Assembly (NCBI RefSeq): GCF_000374065.1
Contig: NZ_KB893246.1
Coordinates: 186,001 to 250,000 of the forward strand
DNA: 64,000 nucleotides
Direction: 5' to 3'
Source: Spirosoma luteum DSM 19990
GTDB lineage: Bacteria > Bacteroidota > Bacteroidia > Cytophagales > Spirosomataceae
Made by a program: the position numbers and the translations under genes. The notes below the pieces were generated by a model. It saw only the letters and a list, made by a program, of their open reading frames with translations, did not search any database and was not told where the DNA came from. Shown one piece after another: positions 17,706 through 26,624 of this stretch (positions are counted from its first letter, which is position 1; every line of letters starts with the position of its first letter).

Positions 17706-18622
17706 ACAATTTGATTTTTTAGAATACCCAGCCCGTCAATTTCCAGCTCAACTACATCACCAGGTTCGAGCGGGCGGTGGGCCTCAAAATTTGTTTCAAT
17801 CAGGCTACCCCAGCCCACAGTGCCGGATCCAATAATGTCACCAGGATGCAGCATAACGTCGTTTTCGGAGGCCCGTTCCATCATTTGCCCAAAAGTGTAA
17901 TGGATGGTGTTGAAGTTGCCGTTGCAGATGGGTTGCCCGTTGATACGGGAGGCCATCCGTACGTTGAAGCGTCCGGTTTCGTCGCGCGTCGGTTCCAGCT
18001 CATCTTTCGTAACGATATACGGCCCAATGGCATTGGCGAAATCTTTTCCCTTGGCAGGTCCCAGGTTACACTTCATTTCTTTACCCTGAATAGCCCGTGC
18101 GGTGAAGTCATTGAAAATGGTGTACCCAAAAATGTACGCATCGGCCTGATCGGCCGGGATATTCCTGCCTGCTTTGCCAATAATACACCCCATTTCCAGT
18201 TCATAATCCATGCGGGTTTCGCGGGCGGGACGGGGAATATTCTGGCCGGGGCCATAAATGGCCTGGTGGTTGGTGAAGTAGAAAATGGGCATTTCGTACC
18301 ATTCCGGGGCTACCTGATGCCCAAATTTGGACGACGCATTTTTGAGGTGCTGCTCAAAGCCGATATAATCCCGGAAGCTGCGGGGATTTGGCAGCGGAGC
18401 CAGTAGCGTCACATCAGCTATAGCATGGGTGGCGGGCAAACTCCGCCAGTTGTTGGCCTGAATCAGTGCCATATACCGCTCATGGTCATCAATGAACGAC
18501 AACATGTCGACCGGTAAGGCACCATTGCTGATGCGGTGCATGTCCACGACGCCCGTCGCATCGGCTGTGAGCCAGCCCGCACGAGGTTTATTGGTCGAAT
18601 CGGTGAAGGTTACGAGTTTCAT
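17702..18622 (-). CDS. Fumarylacetoacetate hydrolase (FAH) family protein
   Basis: 306 residues. The FAH-family metal site is visible: MDYELEMGCIIG near residues 138-148 (Glu141, Glu143), followed by GYTIFNDFTARAIQ and KGKDFANAIGP. The C-terminal part carries GDIIGSGTVGWGS. Members hydrate, isomerise or hydrolyse C-C bonds in ring-fission products such as oxo-dienoates. In a meta-cleavage route it would act after the dioxygenase and C-C hydrolase. It is unlike the short sugar-acid diketo hydrolases of rhamnose breakdown, so I favour the aromatic role, with moderate certainty. It is 23 bases downstream of the SDR and overlaps ABM by 4. Confidence 0.88.
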   Translation of the reverse strand: MKLVTFTDSTNKPRAGWLTADATGVVDMHRISNGALPVDMLSFIDDHERYMALIQANNWRSLPATHAIADVTLLAPLPNPRSFRDYIGFEQHLKNASSKFGHQVAPEWYEMPIFYFTNHQAIYGPGQNIPRPARETRMDYELEMGCIIGKAGRNIPADQADAYIFGYTIFNDFTARAIQGKEMKCNLGPAKGKDFANAIGPYIVTKDELEPTRDETGRFNVRMASRINGQPICNGNFNTIHYTFGQMMERASENDVMLHPGDIIGSGTVGWGSLIETNFEAHRPLEPGDVVELEIDGLGILKNQIV

Positions 18623-18645
18623 CGGAAAGAATAAAAAGGTTCGTG

Positions 18646-19392
18646 TTATAGCAGGGTTCTACCCCCGTCAACCGGGATAATACTACCCGTAGTAAATGTC
18701 AGCGTAGTAGCCAGTGCCAGCACCGCATTGGCTACATCGATGGCTGTTGCCAGGCGATCCATTGGCGTCAAATCAGCATTGCTTTGTAGAAAAGCGGGGT
18801 CGAATCGGCTGGTGTACTCTCCCAAAACCAGCCCCGGCGCCACGGATACTACCCGAATTTTCGGGGCCAGTGAGCGGGCTAGTGAACGCGTCATACTATC
18901 AATAGCGGCTTTGGAGGCACAGTAGGCGACATTGCTGCCCAGTCCCGTTTGCCCGGCAATAGACGATATATTCACCACCAGCCCGCCTTCATCGGCCATC
19001 AATAATGACTTACAGGCGCGAATCATGGCAAACGTTCCCCGGACATTGGTCTGTAAAATCCGATCTATCCACTCATCCGTCAATCCCTCAAGGTCGTCGT
19101 GCGGCACGGGCGTGGTAATGCCCGCATTGTTCACCAGTATATCGAGCCGACCGTACGTTTCGGTAACGAAACCGACCAGTTTTGCCAGCGATGCACTATC
19201 CGTAACGGACGCCTGCCGCACGGCGTGTCCATTACCGGGCAGGGTAGCCAGCAGCGCGTCGGCTTTAAGTGGGTCACTGTTGTAAGTAACAATAACCACT
19301 GCCCCGGCCTGCGCCAGTTGTCGGGTGATGGCGGAGCCAATACCCCCTGCTCCACCTGTAACGATGGCTACTTTATTCTGTAATGCGCTCAT
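18646..19392 (-). CDS. Short-chain dehydrogenase/reductase (SDR)
   Basis: 248 residues, classical SDR. The cofactor motif TGGAGGIG is at 12-19, NNAG lies near residue 90, and the catalytic Ser (NISS) and YCASK tetrad are near 143 and 156-160. The ending TFTTGSIIPVDGG is standard. It probably oxidises or reduces a hydroxyl/keto group of a pathway intermediate or sugar acid. It begins 7 bases after the glycosidase gene, so it is transcribed with it. A decayed fragment of another SDR lies at 14726-14867. Confidence 0.9.
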   Translation of the reverse strand: MSALQNKVAIVTGGAGGIGSAITRQLAQAGAVVIVTYNSDPLKADALLATLPGNGHAVRQASVTDSASLAKLVGFVTETYGRLDILVNNAGITTPVPHDDLEGLTDEWIDRILQTNVRGTFAMIRACKSLLMADEGGLVVNISSIAGQTGLGSNVAYCASKAAIDSMTRSLARSLAPKIRVVSVAPGLVLGEYTSRFDPAFLQSNADLTPMDRLATAIDVANAVLALATTLTFTTGSIIPVDGGRTLL

Positions 19393-19399
19393 TCTCTAA

Positions 19400-21148
19400 C
19401 TAGTTACGATACAGTCTGACTTTTAGCACAGTCAGCTGATTTTCGGGTAAGCTTACCTTTTGTTCATCGCCATTCCAGCGTTTCCCAGCAACAAACTGTT
19501 CGTTTTCAAACGTCCCCTCGTCAATGGATAAAAAACCCAGATGGTTGAAGGCGATACCTTCTTTCAAGGCAAAATTCAATTTCACACCATAGCCGACTAC
19601 GTAAAACTCATCCGCCGAATGCTGAATAATCATAGCCGACCCCAGTGGTTTGGGCGCTCCACCGAAAGGTACTGGAGTGGCAGTGGCCATGGTTGCCGGA
19701 GCTGGCTGGGGTGGAGCATCGTTACCGGATAATTCGGCGAAGGTTATTTTATGTTTCCCCACCTGCTCCAGCGATTTACCAAAGTCGATGCTGAATCCAT
19801 CCATGCCACCGGAACTTGATGCGATAATCTGATAGTCGCCTATATCAATGGCGTGTTCTTTCCGTTTGGGATTGATGTAAACGGCCCTCATCTTCGGAGA
19901 GTTGTAATTAGCGGTGATGACGGTAGCCATCTGGCTGATGGTTTCATTCAATCCTGTCAGTATGCGCACATTCGTGGCATTTTCAGGACTTTTGACGGAT
20001 GGTCCGTCGATACCGAAAGCAGAAAATCCAAGGGCATCAAACTCCCCAATAGCGTACAACGCCCCGGCAGGAACTGGCAGACTTTCGGGAATAAAAAGTG
20101 CATTACCACCCCGCACGTAGTTTGAAAAAAGCTCGTCGTACTCAATCGTGTAAACGTTGGGCGAGTAAAAATTCAGTGCCGTACCACCGGCCCGGTAAGC
20201 ATCCAGCACGTGCGGATTGATGGTTGCGTGGGGATAAAAGCCTTTTTTGTTGTAGAGCCAGCCATTGCAGAAGGCGGGCAAATCCAGTTTCTTTCTACCT
20301 TCAGCCGCCACATAGTTGATGTACTTCGAATACTGATACGCCATAAAAAGCTCCTCTGTGTACTGCTTGTGTTCACCCTCGTCGGTACTTTTGCCGAGTA
20401 CGTCTTCCCACGTCCCTTTCGTTTTATACCCTGTGGCAGCCCAGGCTTTTTCGAGCCCAGGAAACAGTTTTCCTTTGTTAGCCTGTAGATAGCGGACCAT
20501 CTCAGAAGGCACCGGACTTTGCCATGCTTTCTGGGCCGCCGGAGAATAGTCGCGGTAATTTTCGAAACAGCCCGGCTCGTTTTCTACCTGCATCATAATG
20601 ATGGTATGCCGTGTATCCACCGCCTGAATATGTTGCATCAGCGCCGTATACGCTTTCGCGTCGGCCTGCCGGTTTTCGTCACTGAATGGCGACAGAATTT
20701 CGAGTGTTTTTCCGTCGGCCAGCGTGTACCTTGGAAATCGTTTTGGATTAGTTTTGACCCACTCCGGTGCGTACGCCGATGCCGTGCTTTTCCAACTCCC
20801 GAACCATACCAGTGCCACCCGGATGTTTTCTTTCCCGGCTCCATCAATCAGGGCGTCTACCAACTCGAAGTTATATTTCCCTTCAATCGGCTCCACCATC
20901 TCCCAGTAAGCGTAGGCAAGTACCGTGTTGACGTTCATCGCTTTCAGGCTTTTCCAAACCTGTTTCAAAGCGGCCGTATCCGAGCCGGTCGAATTATGCA
21001 GTTCACCCCCCATCATGATAAACGGTTTGCCATCTACCATTAATTTGGTGGCATTGGCCGTTTTGACCAGTTGCGGTAGTTGGGCATATACGCTATTCGC
21101 ACTGAATACAGTTAATAGGATAAAACACGCTCGGATGATAGATTTCAT
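19400..21148 (-). CDS. Exported GH35/DUF5597-type beta-galactosidase-like glycosidase
   Basis: 582 residues with a signal peptide ending near YAQL. The TIM-barrel part shows GGELHNSTGSD, TVLAYAYWEMVEP, and QVENEPG at 187-193, where Glu191 is the expected acid/base of a clan GH-A enzyme. A later FIPESLPV supplies a candidate nucleophile Glu. The C-terminal ~150 residues match the DUF5597 beta domain often joined to this family. It probably removes a beta-linked sugar, such as galactose, from a glycoside outside the cytoplasm. It is embedded in the ring-degradation operon, which is unusual and argues for a sugar-aromatic conjugate as substrate. Confidence 0.82.
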   Translation of the reverse strand: MKSIIRACFILLTVFSANSVYAQLPQLVKTANATKLMVDGKPFIMMGGELHNSTGSDTAALKQVWKSLKAMNVNTVLAYAYWEMVEPIEGKYNFELVDALIDGAGKENIRVALVWFGSWKSTASAYAPEWVKTNPKRFPRYTLADGKTLEILSPFSDENRQADAKAYTALMQHIQAVDTRHTIIMMQVENEPGCFENYRDYSPAAQKAWQSPVPSEMVRYLQANKGKLFPGLEKAWAATGYKTKGTWEDVLGKSTDEGEHKQYTEELFMAYQYSKYINYVAAEGRKKLDLPAFCNGWLYNKKGFYPHATINPHVLDAYRAGGTALNFYSPNVYTIEYDELFSNYVRGGNALFIPESLPVPAGALYAIGEFDALGFSAFGIDGPSVKSPENATNVRILTGLNETISQMATVITANYNSPKMRAVYINPKRKEHAIDIGDYQIIASSSGGMDGFSIDFGKSLEQVGKHKITFAELSGNDAPPQPAPATMATATPVPFGGAPKPLGSAMIIQHSADEFYVVGYGVKLNFALKEGIAFNHLGFLSIDEGTFENEQFVAGKRWNGDEQKVSLPENQLTVLKVRLYRN

Positions 21149-21210
21149 TGGTAATCCTGTTTTGATAAAGCCACTAAATGGGCCGGTGCGTCGTTTGATT
21201 GCTTAGTCTT

Positions 21211-22506
21211 CTACTCATTGACTAGCTCACGTTTGCCGTACCGTTCGACGCGCAAATCGGCCTGTGCCTGATGACCGGCAAAGTTTTCGATGGCGCACAG
21301 CCGCGAGCAGTATTCTCCAATCATGGCGCTGGCTTCGGCCGTTCTGATTTCCTGATAGGTACAGGTTTTCAGGAACTTACCCACCCATAGTCCGCCGGTG
21401 TAGCGGGCCGCTTCGCGGGTGGGCAGGGTATGATTGGTGCCAATCACCTTGTCGCCGTAGGCCACGTTGGTTTTTTCGCCGAGGAACAGACCGCCGTAGT
21501 TAGTCATCCGCTCAAGAAACAGACGCGGGTTTTCGGTCATCACCTGCACGTGTTCGCTGGCAATCCGGTCGGCTTCCGAGATCAGTTCATCCACCGTGTC
21601 AACCAGAATCACCTGCCCGTAATCGCGCCAGGCTACGCCCGCTACATCAGCAGTAGGCAATGTTTCCAGTTGCCGCTCTATTTCAGCCTGTACGCCATAA
21701 GCCAGTTCCGGGCTACTCGTGAGCAGGATGGCGGGCGACGTGGGTCCATGTTCGGCCTGGCCGAGCAGGTCGGTAGCGCAGGTCCGCACGTCGCAGGTAT
21801 CGTCGGCAATAACCAGCGTTTCGGTTGGGCCGGCAAACAGGTCGATACCCACTTTGCCGTAAAGTTGGCGTTTGGCTTCGGCCACGTAGGCGTTGCCCGG
21901 CCCTACCAGCATGTCGACGGATTCTATGGATTCGGTACCGAGCGCCATCATGGCAATGGCCTGCACACCACCGAGCAGGTAAATTTCATCGGCACCGGCC
22001 ATGTGCATCGCGGCTACCGTAGCCGCCGGAATTTCTCCTTTGATGGGCGGTGTACAGGCAATAACCCGCTTCACGCCCGCCACCTTAGCCGTCAGCACAC
22101 TCATGTGCGCCGATGCCACCATGGGGTAACGGCCACCCGGCACGTAGCACCCAACGCTGTTGACGGGAATGTTTTTGTGACCCAGAAATACGCCCGGCAG
22201 CGTTTCAACCTCCACATCCTGAATAGAGGCCCGCTGAATCTGGGCGAAGTTCCGAATCTGGGTCTGCGCAAACCGGATATCGTCGATTACCTGTTGGGGT
22301 AACATGGCTACGATATCACCAATCTGATCCGGCGATAGTCGGAAACTTTCGGGCGACCAATCATCCAATCGGCGCGACAAGGTCCGAACGGCATCGTCAC
22401 CCCCATCCCGGATATCAGCAATCATTTGCTCGACAGTAGCTCTTACTTTGGCATCGGCCTCGCCCGATTCGGCGTAGGTGATCCCTTTTTTTATCTGTTG
22501 TATCAC
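21211..22506 (-). CDS. Histidinol dehydrogenase-family dehydrogenase (catabolic paralogue)
   Basis: 431 residues, full-length HisD fold. Typical motifs are [40 protein letters not shown], the zinc-site QAEH, the catalytic pair SEHVQ, and GTNHTLPT. No other histidine biosynthesis gene is nearby. HisD homologues outside his operons oxidise other alcohols to acids in two NAD-dependent steps, for example sulfopropanediol 3-dehydrogenase (HpsN). Here it may oxidise a primary alcohol freed from the conjugate or formed in the pathway. It is separated by 62 bases from the glycosidase gene and 23 from the C-C hydrolase-like gene. Confidence 0.85.
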   Translation of the reverse strand: MIQQIKKGITYAESGEADAKVRATVEQMIADIRDGGDDAVRTLSRRLDDWSPESFRLSPDQIGDIVAMLPQQVIDDIRFAQTQIRNFAQIQRASIQDVEVETLPGVFLGHKNIPVNSVGCYVPGGRYPMVASAHMSVLTAKVAGVKRVIACTPPIKGEIPAATVAAMHMAGADEIYLLGGVQAIAMMALGTESIESVDMLVGPGNAYVAEAKRQLYGKVGIDLFAGPTETLVIADDTCDVRTCATDLLGQAEHGPTSPAILLTSSPELAYGVQAEIERQLETLPTADVAGVAWRDYGQVILVDTVDELISEADRIASEHVQVMTENPRLFLERMTNYGGLFLGEKTNVAYGDKVIGTNHTLPTREAARYTGGLWVGKFLKTCTYQEIRTAEASAMIGEYCSRLCAIENFAGHQAQADLRVERYGKRELVNE

Positions 22507-22529
22507 AATGGATTGCTAGTTAACAGTTA

Positions 22530-23657
22530 TTAGGCCTTCATTTTCTTCGCGACCCAGTCGAACATGTTAAATGTCTTCGTGAAATCGTCGATTTGGCAAT
22601 GGGCAGAGCCGCTGCTTTCTTTGGGTACAATTTCGAGGACGTGTTCGCAGGTTAGGGCGGCATCCAGTTTGTAGGCATTTTCCACAAAATTCTGCCGGTC
22701 ATCTTCCCCATGCAGGATATACGTTGGCATCGAAATTTTATCGGCCACGTCGTCCAGGGCGAATTGTTTGAGCCGCTCGCGGGCGTCGGCCATGGTAGAA
22801 GCTCCCACGATGTGCTGCACAATTTCGGCCAGAGGGTGTGTGTCGGGGCGGTTTTTCCAGATATCGTAGTAACTCCAGACGGCTCCGAAGACCATACACA
22901 CCTTGAAACGAGGGTCAAAAGCAGCACAACGAGCCGCCATATACCCGCCCATCGACACGGCACCAATGCCAATCCGCGATGTATCTACGTGGTCGGCCAG
23001 GTTAGCAATGGCCCAATCCAGCACAGCCGTACCGGCTACATTATAATCATAGCGCGTCAGAATATGGTTGACCCGCAATGCATATCCCTGGCCGGGGCCA
23101 TCCATTGCCAACAGGGCAATACCGCGCTCGTTGAGGTGTTGAGAAATGCCAAAATACAGTTCCTCCGCCAGGCTGTCGAGTCCCCCGAACATAATCATCA
23201 GGGGCGGGTTTTTCACTCCCGTCGGCGCAAAGAGATAGCCCGGCAATTGTGATAGGTCCGCCTGCCCGGCCTCAAACGGGACTTCCACCTGAAGGGGTTT
23301 CTGTTCGAAATGGGCAATGGCTTTCAAAAAGGCTTCTCGTGCCTTGAGATAGGTCGGCATTTTCCGGCTGTCACTGGGCTTCAAAAAAAACTCAGCCGTA
23401 CGGAGGTAGTTGAACGCCCGCAGAAAAGAGCGCCGGGCCGTCACCGGGTTTTGGTTCTCAAGCGCGGTTTCGCCAATGGCATAAACGCTATTACCCATGT
23501 TGACCCACGCTTGATGAAAGCTTTCATTATCGCCGGGTGTGATTTGACTGGCTACTTCGAGGCATTCGGCAAATTCACCACCGCCGTAATGGGCCTGCGT
23601 TAAGGCGCGGTTTACCTGATAAGAGGGCATGTACTGCCCCGGAAAATAATACCACAT
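22530..23657 (-). CDS. Alpha/beta hydrolase with N-terminal helical domain (C-C bond hydrolase-like)
   Basis: 375 residues. The first ~125 residues are helical and the alpha/beta hydrolase core follows. The triad is visible: Ser235 in GAVSMGG, Asp319 or Asp320 in HGEDD, and His353 in SGSAHC. An MFGGLDS motif near residue 156 sits where the oxyanion hole lies. The architecture matches 2,6-dihydroxypseudooxynicotine hydrolase and related enzymes that split C-C bonds next to a carbonyl on an aromatic or ring-fission substrate. In this cluster it would act on the dioxygenase product or release a side chain. The extended inverted repeat at 23676-23806 separates it from the dioxygenase gene. Confidence 0.83.
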   Translation of the reverse strand: MWYYFPGQYMPSYQVNRALTQAHYGGGEFAECLEVASQITPGDNESFHQAWVNMGNSVYAIGETALENQNPVTARRSFLRAFNYLRTAEFFLKPSDSRKMPTYLKAREAFLKAIAHFEQKPLQVEVPFEAGQADLSQLPGYLFAPTGVKNPPLMIMFGGLDSLAEELYFGISQHLNERGIALLAMDGPGQGYALRVNHILTRYDYNVAGTAVLDWAIANLADHVDTSRIGIGAVSMGGYMAARCAAFDPRFKVCMVFGAVWSYYDIWKNRPDTHPLAEIVQHIVGASTMADARERLKQFALDDVADKISMPTYILHGEDDRQNFVENAYKLDAALTCEHVLEIVPKESSGSAHCQIDDFTKTFNMFDWVAKKMKA

Positions 23658-23675
23658 AATTACAGGTTGTTTATA

Positions 23676-23806
23676 GTCATTTGCTGCACTGTCATTTGCT
23701 TCGCGTCATAGCCGGTCATTCGTTGTACTGCCCGTTGTGGCCACGCAGCTATTGAGTATCAATGACTACTATGACCATATAATGACAATGAATGACGCGC
23801 AGCAAA
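23676..23806. repeat. Extended imperfect inverted repeat with four GTCAT and four ATGAC units
   Basis: The 159-base gap has GTCAT at 23676, 23691, 23705 and 23715 on its left half, and ATGAC at 23762, 23771, 23782 and 23792 on its right. The longest paired arms are TTTGCTTCGCGTCAT (23695-23709) and ATGACGCGCAGCAAA (23792-23806), complementary but for one base. The gap is the largest inside the cluster. It could be an mRNA processing or stability structure, or an operator array. Confidence 0.6.
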
Positions 23807-23816
23807 GCACCAGTAC

Positions 23817-24812
23817 TTACATATCAACAGGTTTCACCACGCCGTCTGTAAGGCCCAGTTTTTTGCCTTTACCCATTTCGGCGAATGGGTTGGCATGGCC
23901 CCAGGCATCGTTTGGGTTGTCTTTGAGGTAGTGAATGTCCGGGCCGTGGTCGGGGGCAAAAATCAGGCGGGCGCAGGCGTAAAACTCGAAGAGAATACCA
24001 CTGCCGGGGTCGGTGATGTAGATAAAGAATCCCTCGTCGGCCTTGTGACGGGTGGGTGCGCCCATTACGCTTTTGAAGCCCCGCTCGGTGAAGTAATCCA
24101 GCGCCAGCAGCACCTCTTCGCGGCTATCGAAGTTAAAAGCCAGGTGGTTGAACGTGCCTTCGTTGGGTTCGATGTTCGGGTCAGAAAAAACGGCCAGATC
24201 GTGCGACAGGTTACCGATGGTCCACAGTCCGCCAACTGCTGGGATTTCGTCGCTGATGCGTACTTCGTCCGGGTTCTTGAGACCCATTCCCTGCCAGAAT
24301 GCTTTCTCCTTGCCGTATTGAAATTTGGCTACCATGTACGTAACGTGGTCGAACCGGCGCGGGTTAACGCCAATCCGGCGGTTGCTGGCGTATCGGTCGG
24401 CGTAGATACTGCCCCGCTGCCCGGTTTCTTTCAGCCAGACAACATCCCAGAATACTTCATGAATGTGCCCATCGGGGGACTTAAATCGGTACGCCCTGCC
24501 GTGACCCAGATCGCCATCGACCCAGCCCATACCGGCCCCCGTGCTTTCCAGATACGCCACGCATTCGTCGAGGGCTTCGGCACTATCGGCGCGCCAGCCG
24601 AGGTGGCCCATACCAGGTGTTTCGCGGGGTGATATTTTGAGCGTATGGTGAAAATAATCGCCCCAGGCCCGAAAATAAACGGAGCCATGTTCATCGCGGC
24701 CGGTTTCGTCCAAACCGACGACATCCGTGAGAAAGGTTACTGTTTCCTCAACCTTCGGACTGAACAACTCCAGGTGCGCCAACTGTGAGAGGTAATGGGG
24801 ATTCTTAGCCAT
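23817..24812 (-). CDS. Type I extradiol ring-cleavage dioxygenase (VOC superfamily)
   Basis: 331 residues with two VOC repeats. The N-terminal repeat (10-125) is the degenerate half. The catalytic half carries the iron ligands His156 (FDHVTY), His223 (FNHLAF) and Glu276 (LFEFYA), in the order seen in catechol 2,3-dioxygenase and 2,3-dihydroxybiphenyl 1,2-dioxygenase. The preceding His204 (NLSHDLAVF) sits where the proton-handling His is found. It should open a 1,2-dihydroxylated ring next to the diol using O2. The C-terminal ~45 residues extend past the usual end. It is 20 bases from the esterase upstream. Confidence 0.9.
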   Translation of the reverse strand: MAKNPHYLSQLAHLELFSPKVEETVTFLTDVVGLDETGRDEHGSVYFRAWGDYFHHTLKISPRETPGMGHLGWRADSAEALDECVAYLESTGAGMGWVDGDLGHGRAYRFKSPDGHIHEVFWDVVWLKETGQRGSIYADRYASNRRIGVNPRRFDHVTYMVAKFQYGKEKAFWQGMGLKNPDEVRISDEIPAVGGLWTIGNLSHDLAVFSDPNIEPNEGTFNHLAFNFDSREEVLLALDYFTERGFKSVMGAPTRHKADEGFFIYITDPGSGILFEFYACARLIFAPDHGPDIHYLKDNPNDAWGHANPFAEMGKGKKLGLTDGVVKPVDM

Positions 24813-24832
24813 TTTAGTACGTTTTTAGGCGT

Positions 24833-25729
24833 TTAAGGTTTTGCTTTAGTGAGAAATCCATTCAGGTTCAGCCAGTCGCCGAAGCGGTCAATCCAGGTAT
24901 CAGTGGGTAGGTTCTGCTTCCGCATGCCAAACCCGTGCCCCCCCTTTTGGTAGATATGCAGTTCGGCCGTTTTTTTGGCCGCCAGCCAGTCATTATAGAG
25001 CTTTGTACTATGCGGAGCCAGCCCAAGCTGATCGTCAGATGCGGCACAAACGAACAGGGGTGGTGCATCGACCGGAACGACTTGTTTGGCTATAGCCATC
25101 TCGCCGAGATAGGGGTAAATTGGGGCCAGAAAATCGGGTCGATTAGCCGCGGTGTAGTCAAAGCCAACGCCCATTGTAACGGTACCACCCGCCGAAAAAC
25201 CCATGAAGCCGATCCGGTTCGGGGAAAGGTTAAATTCTTTAGCGTGCTGACGAACGTATTCCATGGCCCGTCTACCATCGGCAATGGCGAGTGGGATGAC
25301 GGGCGCGTTCTCTTCGTCTAGCTTCTTGAAGTCCGCCATTTTAGCCATCAGTTCGCCAACCGGGTCATTCGTCAGGCTATGGACGACACGATATTTGAGC
25401 ACAAAAGCGGCCACCCCTTTCTCGTTGAGCCATTTGGCCACATCGACACCTTCTGAATCAATCGACAGCGTATGAAACGCGCCCCCCGGTGCCACAATGA
25501 CCGCCGTTCCGTTGGCCCGGTCGGGGCTGGGCAAATAAGCCGTGAGGGTTGGGGTCGATACGTTGTAGACAACGCGCGTTTTGAACATGTTGGTCGTGTT
25601 CTCGGCTTCCTCCCATGTCCAGCTTTCGGAGCCCGGCGCTTTACCATCATACAGTTTAATGACCCGCTGCGCCTGAACAAATGGGCCTATAAGCAGGCCC
25701 AGCCCAATGGCTAGGAAAGATAGTTTCAT
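24833..25729 (-). CDS. Exported alpha/beta hydrolase, acetylesterase-like
   Basis: 298 residues with a signal peptide ending near residue 20 (VQAQ). The fold has the oxyanion-hole GG in VIVAPGGAFH, nucleophile Ser179 in GFSAGG, an acid at AASDD, and His in GGHGFG. Relatives are annotated as acetyl-xylan or plant-polysaccharide esterases. A periplasmic or outer-membrane site is likely. It may strip acetyl or other small acyl groups from the conjugate handled by the cluster. It lies 24 bases from the next esterase and 20 from the dioxygenase. Confidence 0.82.
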   Translation of the reverse strand: MKLSFLAIGLGLLIGPFVQAQRVIKLYDGKAPGSESWTWEEAENTTNMFKTRVVYNVSTPTLTAYLPSPDRANGTAVIVAPGGAFHTLSIDSEGVDVAKWLNEKGVAAFVLKYRVVHSLTNDPVGELMAKMADFKKLDEENAPVIPLAIADGRRAMEYVRQHAKEFNLSPNRIGFMGFSAGGTVTMGVGFDYTAANRPDFLAPIYPYLGEMAIAKQVVPVDAPPLFVCAASDDQLGLAPHSTKLYNDWLAAKKTAELHIYQKGGHGFGMRKQNLPTDTWIDRFGDWLNLNGFLTKAKP

Positions 25730-25753
25730 GCTTGTTAGTGGGTGTTACAGGTG

Positions 25754-26617
25754 TTACAGTTGCCGCTTAAAGAAGGCCAGTGCTTCCAGATAGACGTTGA
25801 TATCGTTGGGGTAATCGTGCTTGCCGTTAAGCACTTTCAACAGGGTCACCTCGGGCTTGCCTTTTTGGCGGTAGGTGTACTCTTCAATGGTTTTCCCGTC
25901 GGCAGGGTCAGTATCAGGCAAGAGTTTCTTCATTGGTTCACCCGTATAACCGGCCAGCGTCGACCAGTAGCGAAACGTCCGATCGGTAGACCGAACGAAG
26001 CCCAGATTCATTTGCGGCCCCAGTTTCACTTCACCACCGTCGTAAGGATTTATGTTGTCGGCCGTGCCGTTAATGATCAAAACGGGTAGCGCCACCCGTT
26101 TTTCCGGGCAGTCCAGGTTGTTGGTATCGGGCAGATTGGCGATGATGGCCGTAATGGCCCGGAAGCGTTCGGGCATGGTCAGCGCGAGTTTATACGCCAT
26201 GTGCCCACCCCCCGACGTACCGACTACGAATACCTTCTTTTCCTCAATTTGGTACTGTTTTTTGAAGTAGTCGATCATGGCTGCGAAGAAGGCATCTTCG
26301 TCGATATTAATCGTATTAGCCTCCGCCGGGGATGATTTACGGCACTCATTCCAGTACTTTTTGTAACCGTCGGGATAAACCAGCAATAGGTTTTCGGCCG
26401 GGGCAACGTCTTCCAGTTTTTTGGCTCCGGGTCTGTTCTGCACACCAGTACCGCCAGACCCGTGCAGGATGAAAATCAGGCTTGCCTTAGGATGGGTCGG
26501 TTTCAGAAAATGAAACGAGCGGACGTGTCCATCAACCAAAAGTGAGTCGTTGATTAGCTGGCTTTTAGCCGAAAGCGCCGTACAGAGGATGAGGGTAGCC
26601 AGTGCGTATTTTAGCAT
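25754..26617 (-). CDS. Exported PHB depolymerase-family (feruloyl-like) esterase
   Basis: 287 residues with a signal peptide ending near SAKSQ. The family motifs are LIFILHGSGGTG (oxyanion hole), VVGTSGGGHMA with Ser135, INGTADNINPY (acid), and NGKHDYP near the end (His). This LpqC/PHB depolymerase group includes feruloyl and other cinnamoyl esterases that release phenolic acids from plant sugars. That fits the ring-degradation genes downstream. Whether it cuts feruloyl, caffeoyl or simpler esters cannot be told. It starts 7 bases after the GH106 stop, so coupled transcription is expected. Confidence 0.82.
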   Translation of the reverse strand: MLKYALATLILCTALSAKSQLINDSLLVDGHVRSFHFLKPTHPKASLIFILHGSGGTGVQNRPGAKKLEDVAPAENLLLVYPDGYKKYWNECRKSSPAEANTINIDEDAFFAAMIDYFKKQYQIEEKKVFVVGTSGGGHMAYKLALTMPERFRAITAIIANLPDTNNLDCPEKRVALPVLIINGTADNINPYDGGEVKLGPQMNLGFVRSTDRTFRYWSTLAGYTGEPMKKLLPDTDPADGKTIEEYTYRQKGKPEVTLLKVLNGKHDYPNDINVYLEALAFFKRQL

Positions 26618-26624
26618 AACGGAT

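Noticed and set aside
17702..19392. SDR and FAH-family genes as an L-rhamnose diketo-hydrolase pathway
   Set aside because: The FAH-family protein has the longer ring-fission-type sequence and no rhamnonate dehydratase or lactonase gene is adjacent; kept only as a weak alternative.
21211..22506. Biosynthetic hisD of a histidine operon
   Set aside because: No other his gene is present and the neighbours are catabolic.
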